Under the pieces are notes generated by a model. The model was not told the origin of the DNA. It made no database searches and was given only the letters and a program-made list of their open reading frames with translations. From NCBI RefSeq assembly GCF_963378085.1, contig NZ_OY726395.1, positions 3,968,001 through 4,032,000 of the forward strand: 64,000 bases of DNA. The letters are read 5' to 3'. Positions within the stretch are counted from its first letter, which is position 1. Every line of letters starts with the position of its first letter. The DNA comes from Mycolicibacterium sp. MU0050 (GTDB taxonomy: Bacteria; Actinomycetota; Actinomycetes; Mycobacteriales; Mycobacteriaceae). This document shows positions 18,691-28,213 of this stretch, piece after piece. Both the position numbers and the translations under genes were made by a program.

Positions 18691-19758
18691 TCAATTCCCC
18701 CACCGCTGCGCCAGTGCCACCGCGCGTTTCTCCGTCGAGAGTACCCATCGCGGATCGATAATCGGAGTCAATCCACGGCCGCGGACGTAGTCGTCGAACG
18801 CCTCCAGCGTGGTCCACTTGGGCTCGAAGCCCAGCACCGTCCGCATCCGGGTGGTGTCCATCACGCGCCCGTAGGTCATGTAGCGAAGTTGGTCGCGATT
18901 GATCTCGCTGCCGCCGGTGGCCTTCAGCAACGAGTCGACCACCCGGACCCCCACCGACGGCAGCGGCAACGCCACCCGGCCGGCCCGGCGAACGGCCTGC
19001 GACATCATGATGACGCCCTTCGCGCCGATGTTGAAGGTGCCCGCCCGTCCGGCGATCGTGGCGCGTTCCAGGGCCCCGAGCGCGTCCTGTTCGTGCAACA
19101 GCTGCAACCGCGCGTCCCGGCCGACCGTCGTCGGCACCACCGGCCCCGCCAGGTACCGCGACAGCTGGGTGTCCATCGCCGGGCCGATCATGTTGGCCAG
19201 GCGCAGGATGGACACGGAGATGTCGGGACGACGGCGTCCGAGGCCGCGGGCATACCCCTCGATGTCCATGCTGTCGCGGGCGAAGCCCTCCCCCAGCGGA
19301 CGTCGGCTGGTGGTGTCCTCGGTGAACATCACCGGATCGAACGCGCTCGACCCGTACACCTCCGAGGTCGACTTGAGCACCACGGCGCGGACGGTCGGAG
19401 CCTTCTGACACGCGGCGAACAGCTGCATCGCGCCCATCACGTTCAGTTCCTTGAGCGTGGCCCGCCCCCCGCTGCGCGGGGTGTACGACGCGGCCGCGGC
19501 ATGCACCACGGTGTCCACGTCGCCATTGCGAATCACCTTGGCGATGAACGGATTGCGAATGTCGGCCCGGACGAACTCGGCGCGTCCCATTCGCCGCAAC
19601 AAGTCCTTGCTGGGCGTTACCGCATCGACGGCGATCACACGCTCGATGTCCGGATTGGCGGCCAGTCTCGCCGTCAGGAACCCGCCGAGAAAACGACAGG
19701 CTCCCGTGACCAGAACGACCCTGGGATGCGCGGGGCTCCCGGTTTCGTCCGACTCCAT
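18691..19758 (-). CDS. galE2: NAD-dependent epimerase/dehydratase-like protein with altered catalytic pair (GalE2-like)
   Basis: A 355-residue extended short-chain dehydrogenase. The Rossmann motif reads VVLVTGACRFLGGFLTARL, then DIRN and VVHAAAA. The active-site Ser region is LKSTSEVYG, but where YxxxK is expected (before ISVSILRLANMIGP) the sequence is GFARDSMDIEGY, so Tyr and Lys are replaced by Phe and Ser. I infer NAD(P) binding with weak or no epimerase chemistry. The name follows M. tuberculosis Rv0501. A TAGCCT -10 ends 6 nt before the ATG, predicting a leaderless mRNA. Confidence 0.85.
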   Translation of the reverse strand: MESDETGSPAHPRVVLVTGACRFLGGFLTARLAANPDIERVIAVDAVTPSKDLLRRMGRAEFVRADIRNPFIAKVIRNGDVDTVVHAAAASYTPRSGGRATLKELNVMGAMQLFAACQKAPTVRAVVLKSTSEVYGSSAFDPVMFTEDTTSRRPLGEGFARDSMDIEGYARGLGRRRPDISVSILRLANMIGPAMDTQLSRYLAGPVVPTTVGRDARLQLLHEQDALGALERATIAGRAGTFNIGAKGVIMMSQAVRRAGRVALPLPSVGVRVVDSLLKATGGSEINRDQLRYMTYGRVMDTTRMRTVLGFEPKWTTLEAFDDYVRGRGLTPIIDPRWVLSTEKRAVALAQRWGN

Positions 19759-19815
19759 TTCGTCAGGCTACCGGCCGGAACGGCCCGCAGCATGCCGGCG
19801 GACGAACGCGGTCGC

Positions 19816-19917
19816 CTACTTGCCGAGTTTTCTGCGCTGCACGCGGGTGCGGCGAAGCAGCTTGCGGTGCTTCTTCTTCGACATACGCTTACGCCGCTTC
19901 TTGATGACTGAACCCAT
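19816..19917 (-). CDS. Small ribosomal protein bS22 (AURKAIP1/COX24 domain)
   Basis: A 33-residue, extremely basic protein reading [17 protein letters not shown] and continuing [16 protein letters not shown], with an ATG at 19917 and TAG at 19816-19818. It is near-identical, as I remember it, to the mycobacterial ribosomal protein bS22 found in the 30S subunit (Rv0500B position). It is easily missed by gene finders because of size. It lies between the small HTH gene and the GalE2-like gene on the same strand. Confidence 0.93.
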
Positions 19918-19997
19918 GTACTCCGCTACCTACCGATGCCTCGACACGACTTAACCCGGCCACCTTACCGAAGTGGGCCGGATCTGACGAAACGGGG

Positions 19998-20264
19998 TCA
20001 GCCCGCGTCGAAGTACGAGGTCTCCAACAGGTCGTGCACCGCCTTGGCGTGCACCCGGAACGATCGACCCACGCGCACGGCCGGCAGTTCGCCGTTGTGC
20101 ACCAGGCGGTAGACCGTCATCTTGCTGACCCGCATGAGCCCGGCCACCTCGGCCACAGTCAGAAACTGCGCCTTGGCCGGCTGCCCGTCCGCGGATCCGG
20201 AATTTCCAGCTTCCCGCTTCGCACTAACCGAATCCCGAGCCGATGGCCCGTTCATAGACGTCAT
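19998..20264 (-). CDS. Small excisionase/MerR-type helix-turn-helix protein
   Basis: An 88-residue DNA-binding protein. After a polar N-terminus rich in Ser, Ala and Gly, the compact HTH (FLTVAEVAGLMRVSKMTVYRLVHNGELPAVRVGRSFRVH) belongs to the excisionase/AlpA/BldC-like group. The start at 20264 fits the M. tuberculosis Rv0500A sequence; the frame is open further upstream but that part lacks conservation features. It is followed after 80 bp by bS22. Despite the excisionase label, nothing mobile is nearby; a developmental or housekeeping regulator is more likely. Confidence 0.88.
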   Translation of the reverse strand: MTSMNGPSARDSVSAKREAGNSGSADGQPAKAQFLTVAEVAGLMRVSKMTVYRLVHNGELPAVRVGRSFRVHAKAVHDLLETSYFDAG

Positions 20265-20403
20265 CGCAACCCAATCAATCAGGCACGGCCGGCTCCAGCG
20301 GCTTCCCCTCCGCTGGAACGAACGCGTGCATACACCCAGGAGAATAGCGGGGCAGGTGGGGTTACTGCGACGGGTGTGGGGTAATCCATCCAAAATTGGT
20401 GAA

Positions 20404-21279
20404 TTACTCTGATGTGATTCCTAACTGCTCAGAGCGGGTTTTTGCGGCCAGCACCGCCTCGGCGACGGTCGCCCGCAAACCTCCCCGCTCGAGCTCCCGC
20501 AGACCCGCCGCGGTGGTCCCGCCGGGCGAGGTCACGGTCGCGCGGAGCTGCGCCGCAGTGGTGTCGACCGGGACCGCCGCCACGCCGTCCGCGGCGTCCC
20601 GCCGGGCCTTGTCCAGACGGTCCAGCAACATCGCCGCCGAGCCCGCCATGGTCTGCACCACCAGATCGGTTGCGACCGGCCGGCTCAGGCCCGCGGCGAC
20701 CCCCGCGTCGACCATCGCCTCGACCATGAGGAAGAAGTACGCGGGCCCGGAGCCCGACACCGCCGTCACCGCGTCCATCTGACTCTCGGCGACCGTCAAC
20801 ACCCCGCCGACGCAGTCGAACAGCTCGGAGACGCCCTTGAGTTGTTCCGGGGTCACGAACCGGCCCGGCGCCAACGCGCTGACGCCGGCGCCCACCAGCG
20901 CGGGCGTATTGGGCATCACCCGGACCACCGGCGACCCCGCCGGCAGCTTGGCCTCGAACAGGCCGGTGGTGACCCCGGCGGCGACGCTGACGAAGACCTG
21001 CTCGGCGCTGTCGGCCTCGGCCTTGGCGGCGGCCTCGGCGACCTCCTCGAGGATCTGCTCGACGTCGCCGGGCTTGACCGCGACCACCACGTAGTTGGCG
21101 TGCTCGGCGGCGTCCACCACGGAAGCCACCTGCACCGAGTAGGTGTCGGCGAGGTACTTGGCGCGCTCCGGCATGCGCTCTGCGACGACGAGGTCCTTGA
21201 CCTGTCGACCGGACCGCAGCAGTCCGGCCAACAGGGCCTCACCCATACCGCCGCCGCCGATGATCGCGATTCTGGCCAT
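20404..21279 (-). CDS. proC: Pyrroline-5-carboxylate reductase
   Basis: Final step of proline synthesis, NAD(P)H-dependent, cytosolic. The 291 residues have the N-terminal Rossmann motif IAIIGGGGMGEALL, VVVAVKPGDVEQIL, VVRVMPNTPALVGAG and the dimerisation domain with AVSGSGPAYFFLMVEAMVDAG and TSPGGTTAAGL (ProC signature). The ATG at 21279 is preceded by TAGGGT eight nt upstream. It ends the minus-strand run Rv0497-like, isomerase, thioesterase, proC. Confidence 0.95.
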   Translation of the reverse strand: MARIAIIGGGGMGEALLAGLLRSGRQVKDLVVAERMPERAKYLADTYSVQVASVVDAAEHANYVVVAVKPGDVEQILEEVAEAAAKAEADSAEQVFVSVAAGVTTGLFEAKLPAGSPVVRVMPNTPALVGAGVSALAPGRFVTPEQLKGVSELFDCVGGVLTVAESQMDAVTAVSGSGPAYFFLMVEAMVDAGVAAGLSRPVATDLVVQTMAGSAAMLLDRLDKARRDAADGVAAVPVDTTAAQLRATVTSPGGTTAAGLRELERGGLRATVAEAVLAAKTRSEQLGITSE

Positions 21280-21312
21280 GGACGCAAACCCTATATCCGC
21301 CCCGGGGCCTGC

Positions 21313-22155
21313 TCAGGGAGCGGGCACCATCGCGAGCTGACGTGTCTGCACCACGATCCGGCCGGTGCTGTCCACCACCAGATGGTCCTCGTCGAACCAG
21401 TCCTGGCCGATCTGCGTCGTGGTGCACAGGATCCGCAGCCAACCGTCGGCGGGCAGGCCGCGCAGGTAGGCGGTGAGTTGGATGGTGGGCGCCCAGCCGG
21501 TGCGGCCGACGGCGAAGGTCACCGGCATCGAAATGTCCCCGCACATCAGCGCGAACAACACATCGGGCACCTCGGTCCGGGGCCGCACCCACAGCCGGGT
21601 CACCGGCGCCTGCCCGGGCGTCGGTGTCCACAGCTGCGACATGTCCGGCCGGATGTCACAACCGGCGGCCAAGTGGTTGATCTCGGCCAGCGGGTGCCCC
21701 GGCCCGATCGCCTCGATCCCGGCCGGTGGTTCCGGCGGCATCTGCGCCGGCACCGGGTTGGCCGCCAGCAGCGGCGCCGCATCGTGTTCGGGCTCGGCCA
21801 GGGTGACCGAGGTACGCACGGCCACCCGCTGCCCCTGGATCAGCTCCACGTCGACGAGGCTGACCCGGCGGCCCCGCTTGCGCACCCGGGCCACCAACCG
21901 CACCGACCCCGGGTCCGGCGCCGACAGGTAGCTGGCGGACACCGCGACGGGCGCGAACCCGGTCTCGCCGCCGGTGATGGCCAGGCCGGCCGCCTTGGCG
22001 CACAGCGCCAGCATCACACCGCCGTGGATCTTCGGGCCGATGGTCCAGTGCAGGTTGAGCTCGGCGGTGAACACCGCGTCGGCCGCACCGTCGGCGTCGA
22101 CGGGGTCGGCCGCGGTGAGCGTCATCGCCCGCGCGAAGCTCGCTGGGCCCGTCAT
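21313..22155 (-). CDS. Double hot-dog thioesterase family protein
   Basis: A 280-residue acyl-CoA thioesterase-like protein with two hot-dog folds. The first has LHWTIGPKIHGGVMLALCAKAAG and SASYLSAPDPGSVRLVARV; the second has LFALMCGDISMPVTFAVGRTGWAPTIQLTAYLRG. It is the Rv0499 counterpart. Its ATG overlaps the isomerase stop by 4 bp (ATGA), so translation is coupled. Substrate chain length is unknown. Confidence 0.85.
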   Translation of the reverse strand: MTGPASFARAMTLTAADPVDADGAADAVFTAELNLHWTIGPKIHGGVMLALCAKAAGLAITGGETGFAPVAVSASYLSAPDPGSVRLVARVRKRGRRVSLVDVELIQGQRVAVRTSVTLAEPEHDAAPLLAANPVPAQMPPEPPAGIEAIGPGHPLAEINHLAAGCDIRPDMSQLWTPTPGQAPVTRLWVRPRTEVPDVLFALMCGDISMPVTFAVGRTGWAPTIQLTAYLRGLPADGWLRILCTTTQIGQDWFDEDHLVVDSTGRIVVQTRQLAMVPAP

Positions 22156-22997
22156 CGCAGCAGGTGGGTGCGGGCGAAATCGAGCGACTCGGTGAGCAAC
22201 GCCTCACGCTCGGCTTCGGTGCGCGCCGCCGACGTGGTGACCTCCAGAATCACGTGGCCGCTGAAATCGCTGCCGGCCAGCATCTGGCACACCTCCACCG
22301 TGGGCTGGGTGCCCCGGCCGGGCACCAGGTGCTCGTCGGCCGCGGCACCGTTGCCGTCGCACAGGTGCAGGTGCACCAGGCCGTCACCCATCCGCCGGGC
22401 CATGTCGACGGCGTCGGTGCCGGCGGTCGCGGTGTGCGACAGGTCCAGCGTGTAATGGGCGTGGCCGCCGTCCAGCGGGTCGTAGGACGGCGCGAACGCC
22501 GAGATCCCCACGCCGGGGCTGCCCCCGCGCTTGCGCATCCGCTCGATCGACGATTGCCCGGCCCCGAAAATCCGGTCGGCCCGGAACGGGAACATGTTCT
22601 CCACGGCCACCAGGATGTCACTGTTGGCTTCGAGCTCGGCGACCTGCGCGCTGAACCCCTCGGCGTAGCGGCGCTGCCACCGGAACGGTGGGTGCACCAC
22701 CACGGTCTGGGCGCCCAGCTCCTCGGCGGCCCGCACACTGCGGTCGAGCTTGCTGATCGGGTTGGGCCCCCACACCCGCTGCGAGATGAGCAGGCACGGC
22801 GCGTGCACGGACAGCACCGGCACGTCGTAGCGGCGCGAGAGTTCCGCGACATCTTCCACGGACTGGCTGACCGGTTCGGCCCACACCATGAGCTCCACGC
22901 CGTCGTAGCCCAACCGGGCGGCGTAGTCGAAGGCCGCCTCGGTCCGCAGCGGGTACACCGAGGCGGTCGACAGACCTACCTTGATCGCGGGACGCAC
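22152..22997 (-). CDS. Sugar phosphate isomerase/epimerase (xylose isomerase-like TIM barrel)
   Basis: A 281-residue AP-endonuclease-2/xylose-isomerase-like barrel. Landmarks are [12 protein letters not shown] at the N-terminus, [54 protein letters not shown] and [10 protein letters not shown]; the Glu, His and Asp residues form a typical metal site. The long open frame upstream is not coding in character; the GTG at 22997, 11 bp after the membrane-protein stop, is the sensible start. It is the Rv0498 counterpart. Substrate unknown. Confidence 0.85.
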   Translation of the reverse strand: MRPAIKVGLSTASVYPLRTEAAFDYAARLGYDGVELMVWAEPVSQSVEDVAELSRRYDVPVLSVHAPCLLISQRVWGPNPISKLDRSVRAAEELGAQTVVVHPPFRWQRRYAEGFSAQVAELEANSDILVAVENMFPFRADRIFGAGQSSIERMRKRGGSPGVGISAFAPSYDPLDGGHAHYTLDLSHTATAGTDAVDMARRMGDGLVHLHLCDGNGAAADEHLVPGRGTQPTVEVCQMLAGSDFSGHVILEVTTSAARTEAEREALLTESLDFARTHLLR

Positions 22998-23008
22998 GAC
23001 TCGCGGCG

Positions 23009-23953
23009 CTAGCTGGCCTGCAGCAGGGCAAGCGGGCCGAAGGTCACCAGGGCCCCGACGGCCACGGCCGTCAGCGTGCTGCCGATGTCCTCGGTCTTGC
23101 GCACGATCCGCACCCCGACCACCAGGCCCAGGATCACCAGCACGCCCAACACCAGCGCGACCAGGCTGTTCCACTTCCACAGCTGATCGAACGCGATGAA
23201 CAGCCCGCCGCCGAACGCGACGGCGGCGATCGACTGCAGCGCGACAACGGCGCCGCGCATGACCTGCTGGCCGCGGGTCAACGGGGCGTCGTCGACGGCA
23301 GCGTCGCCGGCTTCGTCCTCGGCGCGCTCGTCCCCGGTCTCGTCGAGGGCCTCGACCTCGTCGGCGGTGAGGTCGTCCAACTCGCCGAGGTCGCTGAGTC
23401 CGCGCGCCGCGCCGCCGCCGCGGCGGCGGGCGGCGTCGTCGGCCACGCTGTCGCCGCCGAACAGCGCGTCGTCGCTGGAGCGCAGGTACGACGCGTCGCC
23501 GAGGCCCAGTTCGTCGGGAGTGGACTCGGCCAGATCCACCGCGAGCTCGGCGTCGGCGGCGTCGCTGTCGATGGGGTCCGGGCTCATCAGTTCGGCCCCG
23601 GAGCGATCACGCTTGCGGGCCGGGCGCGGGTAGTGGCTGCGTTCCGGCGCCGTCATCGGGCCGCGCCGCGGCAGCGGCTCCGCCGACGGCTGCAGCGGCT
23701 CCCGGAGCTCCGGCTCAGCTTCGGCGGTCGGGGTCTCGGCGGCCGGGGTCTCCTCGGTGACGACGGGCAGCTCACCGGTGCGCACCACCGGGATCTCGCC
23801 GGTGAGTTCGGCGACGGTCACCGCGTCGCTGTTGCCGCGGCGTCGGCGACGGCGACCGCCGACCGGCGGCGCGCCGATGGTGCCGTTCTTGGCGAGCAGC
23901 TCGGCCACCGAGATCGGGCGGGTACCGGTCTGCCCGTTGTCTGGTCCAGTCAT
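23009..23953 (-). CDS. Conserved mycobacterial membrane protein with long disordered N-terminus
   Basis: A 314-residue protein. Residues 1-235 are polar and low-complexity, with two copies of a short motif ([12 protein letters not shown] and [13 protein letters not shown]), an Arg run and acidic stretches. Three hydrophobic helices form the C-terminus ([54 protein letters not shown]). It matches the Rv0497 position. The repeated VAELL-type motif could be a docking site for a cytosolic partner; this is inference. It starts the operon that runs to proC. Confidence 0.8.
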   Translation of the reverse strand: MTGPDNGQTGTRPISVAELLAKNGTIGAPPVGGRRRRRRGNSDAVTVAELTGEIPVVRTGELPVVTEETPAAETPTAEAEPELREPLQPSAEPLPRRGPMTAPERSHYPRPARKRDRSGAELMSPDPIDSDAADAELAVDLAESTPDELGLGDASYLRSSDDALFGGDSVADDAARRRGGGAARGLSDLGELDDLTADEVEALDETGDERAEDEAGDAAVDDAPLTRGQQVMRGAVVALQSIAAVAFGGGLFIAFDQLWKWNSLVALVLGVLVILGLVVGVRIVRKTEDIGSTLTAVAVGALVTFGPLALLQAS

Positions 23954-24058
23954 CGTCTCTTGACACCGGTGCGCCCGCCACGTTCTCGCGGTGAGCGCTC
24001 GGCGCTGACTCCTTCCAGTTCTGCACGATCAGCCGTGGTCATCCTAGAGATCAACGCT

Positions 24059-24928
24059 ATGAGTTTTCTGAGACCACCGGCTGCTGGTGCCAATCCCGGA
24101 AGCATAGCGATCCGGCCGGGTGGCGCGCAGTCGTCTACCGTTGGCGGGGTGGTAGACGGTGTGCATCCCGGCGAGGTCGAACTGGACTTCCCGCGCGAGT
24201 GGGTCGAGTTCTTCGACCCCGACAACGACGAGCATCTGATCGCCGCCGACCTGACCTGGCTGCTGTCGCGCTGGACGTGCGTGTTCGGGACCCCGGCGTG
24301 CCAGGGCACCGTCGAGGGTCGGCCGGACGACGGGTGCTGCTCACACGGCGCCTTCCTCTCCGACGACGACGACCGCGCCCGCCTCGATGACGCCGTCGGG
24401 CAGCTGACCGACGAGGACTGGCAGTTCCGGGAGAAGGGGCTGGGCCGCAAGGGCTACCTCGAACTCGACGAGTACGAGGGCGAACCCAACTGGCGCACCC
24501 GCAAGTACAAGGGCGCCTGCATCTTCCTGAACCGGCCCGGCTTCGCCGGCGGCATCGGGTGCGCCCTGCACAGCAAGGCGCTCAAGATCGGCGTCGAACC
24601 GCTGACCATGAAGCCCGAGGTGTGCTGGCAGCTGCCGATCCGGCGCACTCAGGAGTGGGTCACCCGGCCGGATGATTCGGAGATCCTCAAGACCACGATC
24701 ACCGAGTACGACCGCCGCGGTTGGGGCTCCGGCGGCGCCGATCTGCACTGGTATTGCACCGGCGACCCGGCCGCGCACGTCGGCGCCCGGCCCGTCTACG
24801 AGTCCTATGCGCCGGAGCTGACCGAACTGCTGGGCGAGAAGGCCTACGCCGAACTGGCCGCCATGTGCCGGCGGCGCAGCGGGCTGGGGCTCATCGCCGT
24901 GCATCCGGCCACCCGCGCCGCCGGCTGA
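24059..24928 (+). CDS. Conserved actinobacterial protein, Rv0495c-like, cysteine-rich
   Basis: A 289-residue cytosolic protein of unknown function, highly conserved in mycobacteria. It has several Cys/His clusters: [55 protein letters not shown] and LHWYCTGDP. Together these suggest a metal or Fe-S site. The ATG at 24059 fits the M. tuberculosis N-terminus as I recall it; a GTG at 24149 is an alternative. It converges on regX3 with a 1-bp gap and is divergent from the membrane protein. Confidence 0.83.
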   Translation: MSFLRPPAAGANPGSIAIRPGGAQSSTVGGVVDGVHPGEVELDFPREWVEFFDPDNDEHLIAADLTWLLSRWTCVFGTPACQGTVEGRPDDGCCSHGAFLSDDDDRARLDDAVGQLTDEDWQFREKGLGRKGYLELDEYEGEPNWRTRKYKGACIFLNRPGFAGGIGCALHSKALKIGVEPLTMKPEVCWQLPIRRTQEWVTRPDDSEILKTTITEYDRRGWGSGGADLHWYCTGDPAAHVGARPVYESYAPELTELLGEKAYAELAAMCRRRSGLGLIAVHPATRAAG

Positions 24929-24929
24929 C

Positions 24930-25616
24930 TCAGCCCTCCAGCTTGTAGCCCAGCCCGCGGACGGTCACCAGCAGCACCGGGTTCGCGGGGTTGGGCTCGA
25001 TCTTGGACCGCAGTCGTTTGACGTGCACGTCGAGGGTCTTGGTGTCGCCGACGTAGTCGGCGCCCCAGACCCGGTCGATCAACTGGCCGCGGGTCAACAC
25101 CCGCCCGCTGTTGCGCATCAGATATTCCAGCAGGTCGAACTCCTTGAGCGGCAACGTGATCGGGTCTCCGTTGACGCTCACCACGTGGCGTTCGACGTCC
25201 ATCCGGACCGGGCCGGCCTCGAGCACCCCGTCGTCGGCGGCGACGTCGTCGACCTCGCCGCCACGGCGCAGCACGGCCCGGATGCGGGCGATCAACTCGC
25301 GCGCCGAATACGGCTTGGTCACGTAGTCGTCGGCGCCCAGTTCGAGCCCGACGACCTTGTCGATCTCGCTGTCCCGTGCGGTCACCATGATCACCGGCAC
25401 GCTGGAGCGCAGCCGCAACTGCTTGCACACGTCGGTGCCGCTCATCCCGGGCAGCATCAGATCCAGCAGCACGATGTCGGCACCCGAGCGCTCGAACTCG
25501 GCCAACGCGCTCGGCCCGTCGGTCACCACGGTGGCCTCGAACCCCTCCTTGCGCAGCAAGAACGCCAAGGGATCGGCCAGCGACTCCTCGTCCTCAACGA
25601 TCAGCACACTGGTCAT
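24930..25616 (-). CDS. regX3: Phosphate-starvation response regulator RegX3
   Basis: A 228-residue OmpR/PhoB-type response regulator. The receiver domain has D52 (LLDLMLPGMSG) as phosphate acceptor, with MVTARDSE and the conserved Lys in VTKPYSARELI. The winged helix at about 130-225 reads LTRGQLIDRVWGADYVGDTKTLDVHVKRLRSKIEPNP. In mycobacteria it is activated by SenX3 and controls phosphate uptake genes. It starts 30 bp after senX3; that gap has no MIRU repeat, unlike M. tuberculosis. Confidence 0.96.
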   Translation of the reverse strand: MTSVLIVEDEESLADPLAFLLRKEGFEATVVTDGPSALAEFERSGADIVLLDLMLPGMSGTDVCKQLRLRSSVPVIMVTARDSEIDKVVGLELGADDYVTKPYSARELIARIRAVLRRGGEVDDVAADDGVLEAGPVRMDVERHVVSVNGDPITLPLKEFDLLEYLMRNSGRVLTRGQLIDRVWGADYVGDTKTLDVHVKRLRSKIEPNPANPVLLVTVRGLGYKLEG

Positions 25617-25646
25617 CGCTACAACGGTCCTCTCTTCGTGACTGTC

Positions 25647-26819
25647 TTACTCATCAACCAACCCTTCGGCGTCCCGGTGCGCCGGCACCGACAACGTGAA
25701 CGTCGATCCGGTGCCGGCCTTGCTCCACAATCGGATCGACCCGTTGTGGTTGGCCGCGACGTGCTTGACGATGGCCAATCCCAGGCCGGTCCCACCCGTC
25801 GCGCGGGAGCGCGCCTTGTCCACCCGGAAGAACCGTTCGAAGACCCGCTCCTGATCGCTGGGGGCGATCCCGATCCCGCGGTCGGTGACGGCGATCTCCA
25901 CGTTGTCGCCGCGGCGACGGCGGCTGATCGACACCGTGGAACCCTGCGGGGAGTACGCGATGGCGTTGGAGATCAGGTTGGCCACCGCGGTCACGAGCAG
26001 CGGCTGATTGCCCACCGCCTTGAAGCCCCCCGGGTCGTCGGTGGTGATGGTGATGTCGGCGTTGTCGGCGGCCACCTTGTAGCGCGAGATCGCCTCGGAC
26101 ACAGTGGCATCGATGTCGACCATGTCGAACGTCGGCAGCTTCTCGGCGCCCTGCAACCGGGACAGCTCGATCAGCTCGCCGACCATGTTCGCCAGCCGTT
26201 TCGACTCGCCGAGGACCTGCTCGCCGAACCGGCGCACGGTCTGTGGGTCGTCGGCGGACTCCAGGAGCGCCTCGGCCAGTACGCCCATGGCACCCACCGG
26301 GGTCTTGAGCTCGTGGCTGACGTTGGCGACGAAATCGCGCCGGGTGGCTTCCATCCGGGCCTGCTCGGACTGGTCGTCGACGAAGATCACCGCGAACTTG
26401 CTGTCGTCGGCGAGGCGGCGGACATGGCCCCGGATGGCCATGCCCGGCCGGCTGACGGCGCTGCGCCGGCGCGGGGACAGGTCGACCTCGGTGTCCTCAC
26501 CGGTGGCCAGGGTGCGCTGCACAGCCCGCCAGGCCCGGTCGTCGAGCAGGCCGTCGTGCACCGGCCCCAGCTCGCCGTGCTGGGCGCGCTCGTTGATGAA
26601 CACCACGTTGCGGTAGCGGTCCACCACGACGATGCCCTGCGGAGCGAGCTCCACGATGTGCTTGAGCATCTGCGCGATGGCGTACCCCGCCAGTTCGGCG
26701 GCCTTGCGCTGCCGGCGGCCGACCAGCCGCGGCCAGACCCAGCCGCCGACGGCGACCCCTGCGGCGAGAGCCACCGCGGCCACTACCCCAGCCAGGGCCA
26801 GTGCCGACACCACACTCAC
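25647..26819 (-). CDS. senX3: Sensor histidine kinase SenX3
   Basis: A 390-residue membrane kinase that senses phosphate status and phosphorylates RegX3. An N-terminal helix pair ([20 protein letters not shown]) is followed by a PAS-like region (about 55-150), then the dimerisation and phosphoacceptor site [16 protein letters not shown] with H169, and the ATPase domain ([44 protein letters not shown]). The GTG at 26819 is 6 nt after a TACGAT -10, so the mRNA may be leaderless. Three PHO-box-like repeats lie about 95-120 bp upstream. Confidence 0.95.
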   Translation of the reverse strand: MSVVSALALAGVVAAVALAAGVAVGGWVWPRLVGRRQRKAAELAGYAIAQMLKHIVELAPQGIVVVDRYRNVVFINERAQHGELGPVHDGLLDDRAWRAVQRTLATGEDTEVDLSPRRRSAVSRPGMAIRGHVRRLADDSKFAVIFVDDQSEQARMEATRRDFVANVSHELKTPVGAMGVLAEALLESADDPQTVRRFGEQVLGESKRLANMVGELIELSRLQGAEKLPTFDMVDIDATVSEAISRYKVAADNADITITTDDPGGFKAVGNQPLLVTAVANLISNAIAYSPQGSTVSISRRRRGDNVEIAVTDRGIGIAPSDQERVFERFFRVDKARSRATGGTGLGLAIVKHVAANHNGSIRLWSKAGTGSTFTLSVPAHRDAEGLVDE

Positions 26820-26912
26820 GCGAAGATCGTACGCAGGTCAGTGAACGTCATCCCAGCAGCAAGCGGCCAAAACGAGACAAGTCACAGTCCGCCAGCCAGG
26901 AGTTCGGGTGCC

Positions 26913-26940
26913 GTTCACCCGAGTTCATCTGACGTTTGCC
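26913..26940. promoter_or_regulatory. RegX3/PHO-box-like direct repeats upstream of senX3
   Basis: GTTCACC (26913), GTTCATC (26923) and GTTTGCC (26934) are spaced 10 and 11 bp, the pattern of actinobacterial PhoP/RegX3 boxes. They lie upstream of senX3-regX3 and suggest autoregulation under phosphate limitation. Confidence 0.55.
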
Positions 26941-26948
26941 CGCCGGAC

Positions 26949-27695
26949 CTACTTGGCGCCCTGGCTGGCAACCGCCGCGGCACCCGCGGCGGCCGCCTCC
27001 GGGTCTAGGTAAGTGCCGCCGGGCACCTTCGGCTTCAGGTTCTCATCGAGGTCGTAGCGCAGCGGGATGCCGGTCGGGATGTTCAGCCCCACCACGTCCT
27101 CGTCGCTCATGCCGTCCAGGTACTTCACCAGCGCACGCAGCGAGTTGCCGTGCGCGGCGATCAGGACGGTCTTGCCGGCCTTGAGGTCCGGCACGATGGT
27201 TTCGGTGAAGTAGGGCACGAACCGCGCGACCACGTCGGCCAGGCATTCGGTCAGCGGCCCGCCGCCGATGTCGGCGTAGCGCGGGTCGGCGTCCTGACTG
27301 AACTCGCTGCCCTTCTCGATGGGCGGCGGCGGGGTGTCGTAGCTGCGTCGCCACGCCATGAACTGCTCTTCGCCGTACTTGGCCTTGGTCTCGGCCTTGT
27401 CCAGTCCCTGCAGCGCGCCGTAGTGGCGCTCGTTGAGTCGCCAATCCCGGTGCACCGGGATCCACAGCCGGTCCGCGGCGTCCAGCGCCAGGTGCGCGGT
27501 GGTGATGGCGCGCCGCATCAGCGAGGTGTAGAGCACATCGGGCAGCAGCCCCTGCTCGGCCATCAACTCGCCGCCGCGGACCGCTTCGGCGCGGCCCAGG
27601 TCGGTCAGGTCGACGTCGACCCAGCCGGTGAACAGGTTCAGCGCATTCCATTCGCTCTGGCCGTGCCGGAGCAGCACCAATGTGGAGTCAGACAT
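26949..27695 (-). CDS. gpm1: 2,3-bisphosphoglycerate-dependent phosphoglycerate mutase
   Basis: Interconverts 3- and 2-phosphoglycerate in glycolysis and gluconeogenesis. The 248 residues have the [10 protein letters not shown] signature (H11, phosphorylated), [30 protein letters not shown] and the second catalytic His in [16 protein letters not shown]. The open frame extends upstream, but the ATG at 27695 gives the family start [12 protein letters not shown]. It is 20 bp downstream of the YbjN-like gene and 129 bp upstream of senX3. Confidence 0.95.
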   Translation of the reverse strand: MSDSTLVLLRHGQSEWNALNLFTGWVDVDLTDLGRAEAVRGGELMAEQGLLPDVLYTSLMRRAITTAHLALDAADRLWIPVHRDWRLNERHYGALQGLDKAETKAKYGEEQFMAWRRSYDTPPPPIEKGSEFSQDADPRYADIGGGPLTECLADVVARFVPYFTETIVPDLKAGKTVLIAAHGNSLRALVKYLDGMSDEDVVGLNIPTGIPLRYDLDENLKPKVPGGTYLDPEAAAAGAAAVASQGAK

Positions 27696-27715
27696 GTCCG
27701 GAATCTTCTCATGCC

Positions 27716-28213
27716 CTATTCGTCGATGAGGTGCTGGAACGCCGAGAGGTTCTTCAACGACTCCCCGCGAGCCACCCGCCACGCCCACTCCTTTTGGATG
27801 GACGAGCGAAAACCCAACTCCAGCAACATGTTGAAGTCGGAGTCGACGGCTTCGAGCACCTGCCCCAGGATCCGGTCGATCTCGTCGGCGGTGACCAGTT
27901 CCAGCGCCATCCGGCCGACCAGATAGATGTCACCGACGTTGTCCAGGGTGTAGGACACCCCATAGAGCCGGTTGTTGCGTTTGAGCAGGTACCGGTAGAC
28001 GGCCTCGAAGTTCTCGTCGGGCCTGCGGCAGACGAAGGCCTCGACCCGCACCGAGTGCTCGCCGATGCTCAGGATGGTGTTGGTGGTGAGTTTGCGCTCG
28101 CCGGGCAGTTGGACCACCAGGCCCGGCAGCCCGCCGTGCGCGCCGGCGTGGCGGGTGTAGACCAACTCGCGCTCGTCGAGCGCCGCCTCGATGAGCTGCT
28201 GCACCTCGCTCAT
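27716..28213 (-). CDS. YbjN domain protein
   Basis: A 165-residue cytosolic protein of the YbjN/type III secretion chaperone-like fold ([72 protein letters not shown]). YbjN proteins are linked to stress responses but have no enzymatic role assigned. The start ATG at 28213 overlaps the mshA stop by 4 bp and has GAGGGG upstream, so it is translationally coupled to mshA. It is the Rv0487 counterpart. Confidence 0.85.
   Translation of the reverse strand: MSEVQQLIEAALDERELVYTRHAGAHGGLPGLVVQLPGERKLTTNTILSIGEHSVRVEAFVCRRPDENFEAVYRYLLKRNNRLYGVSYTLDNVGDIYLVGRMALELVTADEIDRILGQVLEAVDSDFNMLLELGFRSSIQKEWAWRVARGESLKNLSAFQHLIDE

Noticed and set aside
19998..20264. Excisionase-like HTH as a sign of an integrated element
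   Set aside because: No integrase, attachment site or phage gene is near, and the gene sits in a conserved mycobacterial order (Rv0500A position) beside bS22 and proC.
25617..25646. Possible MIRU repeat between senX3 and regX3
   Set aside because: The gap is only 30 bp and contains no such repeat.
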